Below are positions 59,881 through 64,000 of a stretch of 64,000 nucleotides of DNA, one piece after another; the stretch's first letter is position 1; each line of letters opens with the position of its first letter. The translations under genes and the position numbers were made by a program. The notes beneath the pieces are model-generated. The model searched no databases. It had not been told where the DNA came from and saw only the letters and a list, made by a program, of their open reading frames with translations. The stretch is from Photobacterium marinum. GTDB lineage: Bacteria > Pseudomonadota > Gammaproteobacteria > Enterobacterales > Vibrionaceae. Location of the stretch: positions 186,001-250,000 of the forward strand of contig NZ_AMZO01000021.1 of assembly GCF_000331515.1 (NCBI RefSeq). The letters are read 5' to 3'.

Positions 59881-60333
59881 ATGCCAAAAAAAGTTTCTGA
59901 ATTCATGACACGCAAAGTCATTACCATTCAGCCGGAAGCCGGACTTCGTGAAGCTTTCTTTGTTATGCGAGATGAGGCTATCCGCCACTTGCCAGTGACT
60001 AATGAAGATGGTGAACTCATCGGAATCGTGAGTGACCGCGAACTGCGGCGTCCGCGCTGGGTCGACGAATCGCCGGACATCGGCCATGAGTACGACCTTA
60101 CGAATGACTTACACATCGGTGATGTCATGATCAGGGATGTTGTTCACGTCCGAACGTATGACACTCTAACCAAAGCGGTCGGCACTATTCTGGATCATAA
60201 TATCGGTGCAGCTCCGGTACTGGATAAAACCGGAAAACTGGTCGGTATGCTATCCGCAGTTGATCTGCTAAAAGCCTTCCAGGCCACTTTAGAATCACAA
60301 AAAGCCAATAAAAAGAAAAAAGTGAACGCCTAA
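59881..60333 (+). CDS. CBS-domain pair protein
   Basis: This 150-residue protein has two CBS motifs: about 6-60 (VSEFMTRKVITIQPEAG to LIGIVSDRELR) and 80-135 (IGDVMIRDVVHVRTYDT to LVGMLSAVDLL). The tail is Lys-rich (ANKKKKVNA). Such proteins sense adenine nucleotides. The first motif is followed by an insertion (RRPRWVDESPDIGHEY) that differs from the CBS protein at 19064. The target is unknown. Confidence 0.87.
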   Translation: MPKKVSEFMTRKVITIQPEAGLREAFFVMRDEAIRHLPVTNEDGELIGIVSDRELRRPRWVDESPDIGHEYDLTNDLHIGDVMIRDVVHVRTYDTLTKAVGTILDHNIGAAPVLDKTGKLVGMLSAVDLLKAFQATLESQKANKKKKVNA

Positions 60334-60369
60334 TCATCGATTGGAATCAGACAGACAGCTAATACAGAA

Positions 60370-60396
60370 AAAGGCTTGCTACAGTAGCAAGCCTTT
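60370..60396. terminator. Bidirectional terminator between the CBS gene and the AsmA-family gene
   Basis: The 12-bp stem AAAGGCTTGCTA with a three-base loop has T-rich tails on both strands. Confidence 0.85.
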
Positions 60397-60457
60397 CTGT
60401 TATCTGAATACCATATCCGATCTGAGCTAATTCAAACCGGATATGAACGAACACAGC

Positions 60458-62617
60458 TTAATTAAACAATCCTTTCAGCAGCTTATCCGCCGCCTTCTTG
60501 ATTTCATCATCTTTGACTTTATCGCCCAGCAACTTCTCAAGGCCGCGTTCAACTTCCTTGTGAGCTTTCTTTTCAAGCTCATTGTTTTCTTTCAGCAACT
60601 TAGCAAGGTTCAGTGAAAATTTAGGATCACTCCAGTTACCTTTCACATCAATCGGCACAGTTAAGTCCGCCACCTCATCAACACCTTTACCACCCTGCCC
60701 TTTACTGGTCGCAACAGCAGAAGTGCTGACCGTAAAATCAATGTCTTCACTAACGAGGTTTGTCTCACCGTTACCATCAATGCGCAGCAGTGGCGAATCA
60801 ATATCCAGGTTATTGGTCGATGCTTTACCAGCACCTAGCTTCAGCGTAGCTGTCATGGATGAAAAATCAGTTTTGCGCTCTTCCTTAACATATTCAGTTG
60901 AATGACCTTTCAGCTTCGCCTTAGCTTCACGGATCATCTCTGGAATATTTACGCCATAGATAGCCCCGTCGGCAAAATTAATATCAATCGCACCAGAAAT
61001 GTTTTCACGGATGCGCTTTTCTGCCAAGCCTGTACCTGTGACGTTAACAGTAATATCACCTTTACCCGCCAGTACATCTTTATCGGCCAGATCAACCAAT
61101 AATGGCTGGATCTGAACACCACGGATCTGCTTGCTCACCTTATAGGTCGGCAACTTACCGTTAGCATTAATTGTTGCCTGAGCTTTGACACTACCGTCAT
61201 AAAGGTTTGCCGCAAGCTGCTTCAGCGTCAGCACACCTTTGGCGATCTTCATATCAACCAGGACATTCGCCAGCTTTGCATTGGCAGCTTTCAGTTTACC
61301 CAGTTCAACAGTACCCGCGACATCAAGCGTCTTCAGTACAGAAAGATCTGGTTCCTGATCTTTTGCAGCCTGAGTAGCCGTTCCCGCGCTACCAGCTTGC
61401 CCTGCCTGACCACCGTTTCCAGAAGCAGTCTGAGTCTGCTCTTCTTCTTTTTTGGCATTATCCAAACCAAGGAAGGCATCAAGATCGATATTGTCACTCT
61501 TCACGGCAAAACGAATTACCGGAATATCAGCACTCTTGAATGAACCGTTACCATTCACGCTGATCTCATCAATATCTGCTTTGAACTGCTTCAAGGTAGC
61601 CATACCCTGCTTCACATCATAATCAGCATCTGCTGCTAACTTCACCGCCATTTCAGGACGAGGCAGTGTCGCACCTTTCAGCCCAGAATCCAGTACCAAC
61701 CCTTGCAGCTTCACAACGTCCATTGCTTCGTTCAGCATAAAGCGGGTTTCACCTTTCGCATCAAAGGTTAAATTTGGCACCTGTCCCTTCGCGCTGAAGG
61801 TAACCGACGACCAATCCCCGGTTTTAAGCTTATCCAAGGCCAATGTGACAGAAGAAATATCATTAACCTTATCTTTTGCCAAGGCTGACAGTTGCAGATT
61901 CTTCAGCTCAGCATTGTTCAGCTCAGGAACAATAAACAGCTCAGTAGCACCTTTAGCCGAGAAATTCATTTCACCGTTCAGGCCAGTAATATCGAACTCT
62001 GCTTGTGCCCACTCACCCGGTGCGAAACGGCTCAGATTAAAGTTAAGCGCCGACACATTTGTCAGTGTTCCCGCCCTATCATCACGAATCACGGCACTGG
62101 CATTCACCAATTCAACACCAGCCAGACTGATAGTCCAGACTTCAGCTGCTTTTGGCTCAGTTTGAGTGGACGGCTCTGCTACCGGGGCTTCATCTTTCAC
62201 AGAAGGTTCAGCTTTCACTTCTGTCTGTTGCCCAAGACCATCAAGGTTTGATAGGCCATCTTTGCGAGTCTGGATAAATACCCTGCCGTCATGGAGGCTA
62301 ACATTGCCAATTTCCAGCTGACGCGAGAACAGCGGCATCACAGATACAGACAGCTCCGCACTTTCAAGCTGCACCATGTTTGGTTCGGCAAAACCTTCCG
62401 GGTTTCTGAATTCAGTTTTCCCCAAAGAAAAACCGATACTAGGGAAAAAGCGCCAGCTGATATCACCGCTTACCACTAACTCCCTTCCTGTGGCTTTTTT
62501 TACCTGTTCAGCAATCAATGGCTTAAACTGATTAGGATCCACCAACGCCAGCAAAGCGCCAATGCCCACTACCACTACAAGTAATACCGCCAACAAAGCG
62601 TATAAAAGCTTTTTCAT
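60458..62617 (-). CDS. AsmA-family envelope protein
   Basis: The 719-residue protein has one N-terminal membrane helix (LLYALLAVLLVVVVGIGALLAL) and a long periplasmic repeat-strand body. Family marks are the AsmA N-terminal block DPNQFKPLIAEQVKKATGRELVVSGDI and the C-terminal DINFADGAIYGVNIPEMI with LDIDSPLLRIDGNG. A low-complexity Gly/Gln/Ala linker occurs near 395-420. AsmA-like proteins are thought to form hydrophobic grooves moving phospholipid between membranes. It is monocistronic. Confidence 0.9.
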   Translation of the reverse strand: MKKLLYALLAVLLVVVVGIGALLALVDPNQFKPLIAEQVKKATGRELVVSGDISWRFFPSIGFSLGKTEFRNPEGFAEPNMVQLESAELSVSVMPLFSRQLEIGNVSLHDGRVFIQTRKDGLSNLDGLGQQTEVKAEPSVKDEAPVAEPSTQTEPKAAEVWTISLAGVELVNASAVIRDDRAGTLTNVSALNFNLSRFAPGEWAQAEFDITGLNGEMNFSAKGATELFIVPELNNAELKNLQLSALAKDKVNDISSVTLALDKLKTGDWSSVTFSAKGQVPNLTFDAKGETRFMLNEAMDVVKLQGLVLDSGLKGATLPRPEMAVKLAADADYDVKQGMATLKQFKADIDEISVNGNGSFKSADIPVIRFAVKSDNIDLDAFLGLDNAKKEEEQTQTASGNGGQAGQAGSAGTATQAAKDQEPDLSVLKTLDVAGTVELGKLKAANAKLANVLVDMKIAKGVLTLKQLAANLYDGSVKAQATINANGKLPTYKVSKQIRGVQIQPLLVDLADKDVLAGKGDITVNVTGTGLAEKRIRENISGAIDINFADGAIYGVNIPEMIREAKAKLKGHSTEYVKEERKTDFSSMTATLKLGAGKASTNNLDIDSPLLRIDGNGETNLVSEDIDFTVSTSAVATSKGQGGKGVDEVADLTVPIDVKGNWSDPKFSLNLAKLLKENNELEKKAHKEVERGLEKLLGDKVKDDEIKKAADKLLKGLFN

Positions 62618-62722
62618 CGCGTCCTCGTGTTATACGTCAACATTCATTGATCATCTGGAATCCACCCCGATCAACGTTTTCATGGCTACTACCATGAGTT
62701 ATATGCCTGATTAAAACAAAAA

Positions 62723-62749
62723 AACAGGCAGCCGTTAAGGCTGCCTGTT
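62723..62749 (-). terminator. Terminator after udk
   Basis: The 11-bp stem AACAGGCAGCC with a five-base loop is followed on the minus strand by T7. Confidence 0.85.
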
Positions 62750-62777
62750 CATTATTCGATACTTAGTAACCGATAAA

Positions 62778-62804
62778 ATTAAGGCTGACAATGTCAGCCT
62801 TAAT
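62778..62804. repeat. Near-perfect palindrome between udk and its terminator
   Basis: ATTAAGGCTGACA and its reverse complement flank a single base. No T-run follows. It may be a stabilising 3' hairpin of the udk mRNA. Confidence 0.6.
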
Positions 62805-62810
62805 AAACAG

Positions 62811-63455
62811 TTACGATTTTAGCAGTCGTGCAATGTGTGCTTTCAGCACGTCAATCGCAATTCGGTTCTTACCACCACGAGGAACGATAATATCTGCATA
62901 CTGCTTAGAAGGCTCAATGAACTGCATGAACATTGGACGAACTGTCTTCTGGTACTGCTCCAGAACAGATTCCATAGTACGGTCACGCTCAGCTACATCA
63001 CGCTGAAGTCGACGAAGCAGGCAGATATCCAGAGGAGTATCCATGAACACACTTGCGTGCATCAGTTCACGAAGACGAGGATCAGTAAGAAGCAGGATAC
63101 CTTCAAGAATGATCACCTTCTTCGGCGTCATTGTTGAAGTTTCAGTCATGCGGGTATGTTCGCTGTAGCTGTACTGAGGTACTTCAACAGCTTTACCTTC
63201 CACCAGCTGCTGCAGGTGATCGCAAAGCAAATCGTGGTCCAGCGCATTCGGGTGGTCGTAGTTAGTTTTAACCCGCTCATCCATGGTCAGGTGACTTTGA
63301 TCGTTATAGTAACAATCTTCCGTGATAACACCGATTTGATGATCACCGACTTTTTCTTTTAGCTCTTTATAGACTGTGTTGGCAATCAGACTTTTACCGG
63401 ACGCAGAAGCACCTGCGATACCGATAATTACGCATTGGTGTGAGTTTTCAGACAT
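62811..63455 (-). CDS. udk: Uridine/cytidine kinase
   Basis: The 214-residue kinase phosphorylates uridine and cytidine. The P-loop is GASASGKS, followed by [24 protein letters not shown] and EGILLLTD. The open frame runs upstream to 63533, but the ATG at 63455 ([12 protein letters not shown]) matches E. coli Udk in length. It lies 206 bases after mrp/apbC on the same strand. Confidence 0.96.
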   Translation of the reverse strand: MSENSHQCVIIGIAGASASGKSLIANTVYKELKEKVGDHQIGVITEDCYYNDQSHLTMDERVKTNYDHPNALDHDLLCDHLQQLVEGKAVEVPQYSYSEHTRMTETSTMTPKKVIILEGILLLTDPRLRELMHASVFMDTPLDICLLRRLQRDVAERDRTMESVLEQYQKTVRPMFMQFIEPSKQYADIIVPRGGKNRIAIDVLKAHIARLLKS

Positions 63456-63661
63456 ATCAGAAAGCACCTGTAAGACAAACGTAGCGAGGTAGAAACACAT
63501 ATTTAAACAACCATCTGTGCCGCTCACAGGCATCAGATAGCTATTCGAATAGGTATAAATAAACCGCCTGATTATAGAGATTTATGCGGCCGGATGCCAG
63601 CAAAAAAGAGGCATCCGGCACATTTGCCTAGATTGTTTGCACAATTGTTTCAGTAAAAAGG

Positions 63662-64000
63662 TTACATTGTGCGAATTGTAATCTGCTCGGCCACAGGTTC
63701 GCCTTGCCAGAACAATCGGCTGGCGACTTGTCCTGCCAGTTCTATGTATGCAACTGCCTGCTCAGAATCCGGTGAAGCCGCTACAGTTGGTTTACCACTA
63801 TCTATATCTTCACGGATCTTGATATGAAGAGGAAGTTGCGCCAATAGCGGAACTGAATGTTCAGCTGCCATTCGCTCTGCACCACCAGTACCGAAAATCG
63901 GCTCATGGTGTCCGCAGTTACTGCAAATGTGATAGCTCATGTTTTCTACAACACCAACTACCGGCACCTCAACCTTGTGGAACATATTGATACCCTTGAT
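63662..64000 (-). CDS. apbC: Mrp/ApbC-family iron-sulfur carrier, C-terminal part (runs off the right edge)
   Basis: The last 112 residues are in the window. They contain KVEVPVVGVVENMSYHICSNCGHHEPIFGTGG with the cluster-binding C-x-x-C, and continue through LLAQLPLHIKIREDIDSGKP. The P-loop lies beyond the edge. Mrp/ApbC proteins bind and transfer 4Fe-4S clusters. The order mrp-udk is conserved with E. coli, where metG is the next gene. Confidence 0.93.
   Translation of the reverse strand: MKGINMFHKVEVPVVGVVENMSYHICSNCGHHEPIFGTGGAERMAAEHSVPLLAQLPLHIKIREDIDSGKPTVAASPDSEQAVAYIELAGQVASRLFWQGEPVAEQITIRTM

Overview
The window looks like chromosomal DNA of a Vibrionaceae gammaproteobacterium, perhaps Photobacterium or a relative. 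This is judged from protein resemblance and gene order, not from a database search. The right half keeps the E. coli-like order yceF / yceD-rpmF-plsX-fabH-fabD-fabG-acpP-fabF-pabC-mltG-tmk-holB-tatD-ptsG and the divergent rluC / rne pair. The left half has features familiar from vibrios: tfoX, a VC1899-like nuclease, and cyclic-nucleotide-domain sensor kinases.

Layout. 1-3.1 kb: trehalose uptake operon treR-treB-treC (minus strand) with two TreR-type palindromes. 3.4-4.6 kb: a stand-alone CARF plus PD-(D/E)XK nuclease of the Card1/Can2 type. 4.7-9.8 kb: a compact five-gene operon predicted to move a lipid or lipoprotein across the envelope (LolA-like carrier, two FtsX-type permeases, ATPase, outer-membrane barrel). 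10.0-10.65 kb: a tandem array of five related hairpin-plus-terminator cassettes downstream of udp. 11.8-15.3 kb: zntA with a textbook MerR-type promoter, and psuG. 15.3-23.6 kb: a dicarboxylate-type transporter with a kinase/regulator pair, a CBS protein, a DUF945 protein, and a second, paralogous kinase/regulator pair. 23.7-30.3 kb: ldhA, a small barrel protein, a LysR regulator, tfoX, a Lon-N-domain protein, an HDOD protein and lysO. 30.3-30.9 kb: an internally deleted Tn5-like insertion sequence wedged into the end of ptsG.

30.9-43.5 kb is the fatty-acid, replication and glucose-PTS block. 43.8-49.1 kb holds yceF, rluC and rne. 49.3-53.2 kb holds a SulP transporter, a tyrosine phosphatase, ddl and a DUF3313 lipoprotein. 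53.4-55.9 kb is a short cobalamin late-assembly cluster (cobT-cobS-cobO). 56.1-64 kb holds psiE, a possible 36-residue gene, a Dcu transporter with an FNR-like site, a YdjM-like membrane protein, a second CBS protein, an AsmA-family protein, udk, and the 3' end of mrp/apbC running off the window.

The best candidates for something new are the array of structured cassettes (paired changes between copies support an RNA hairpin), the LolA-like/ABC/barrel operon, and the CARF nuclease with no CRISPR locus in the window. No tRNA, rRNA, CRISPR array, prophage or integron was seen.
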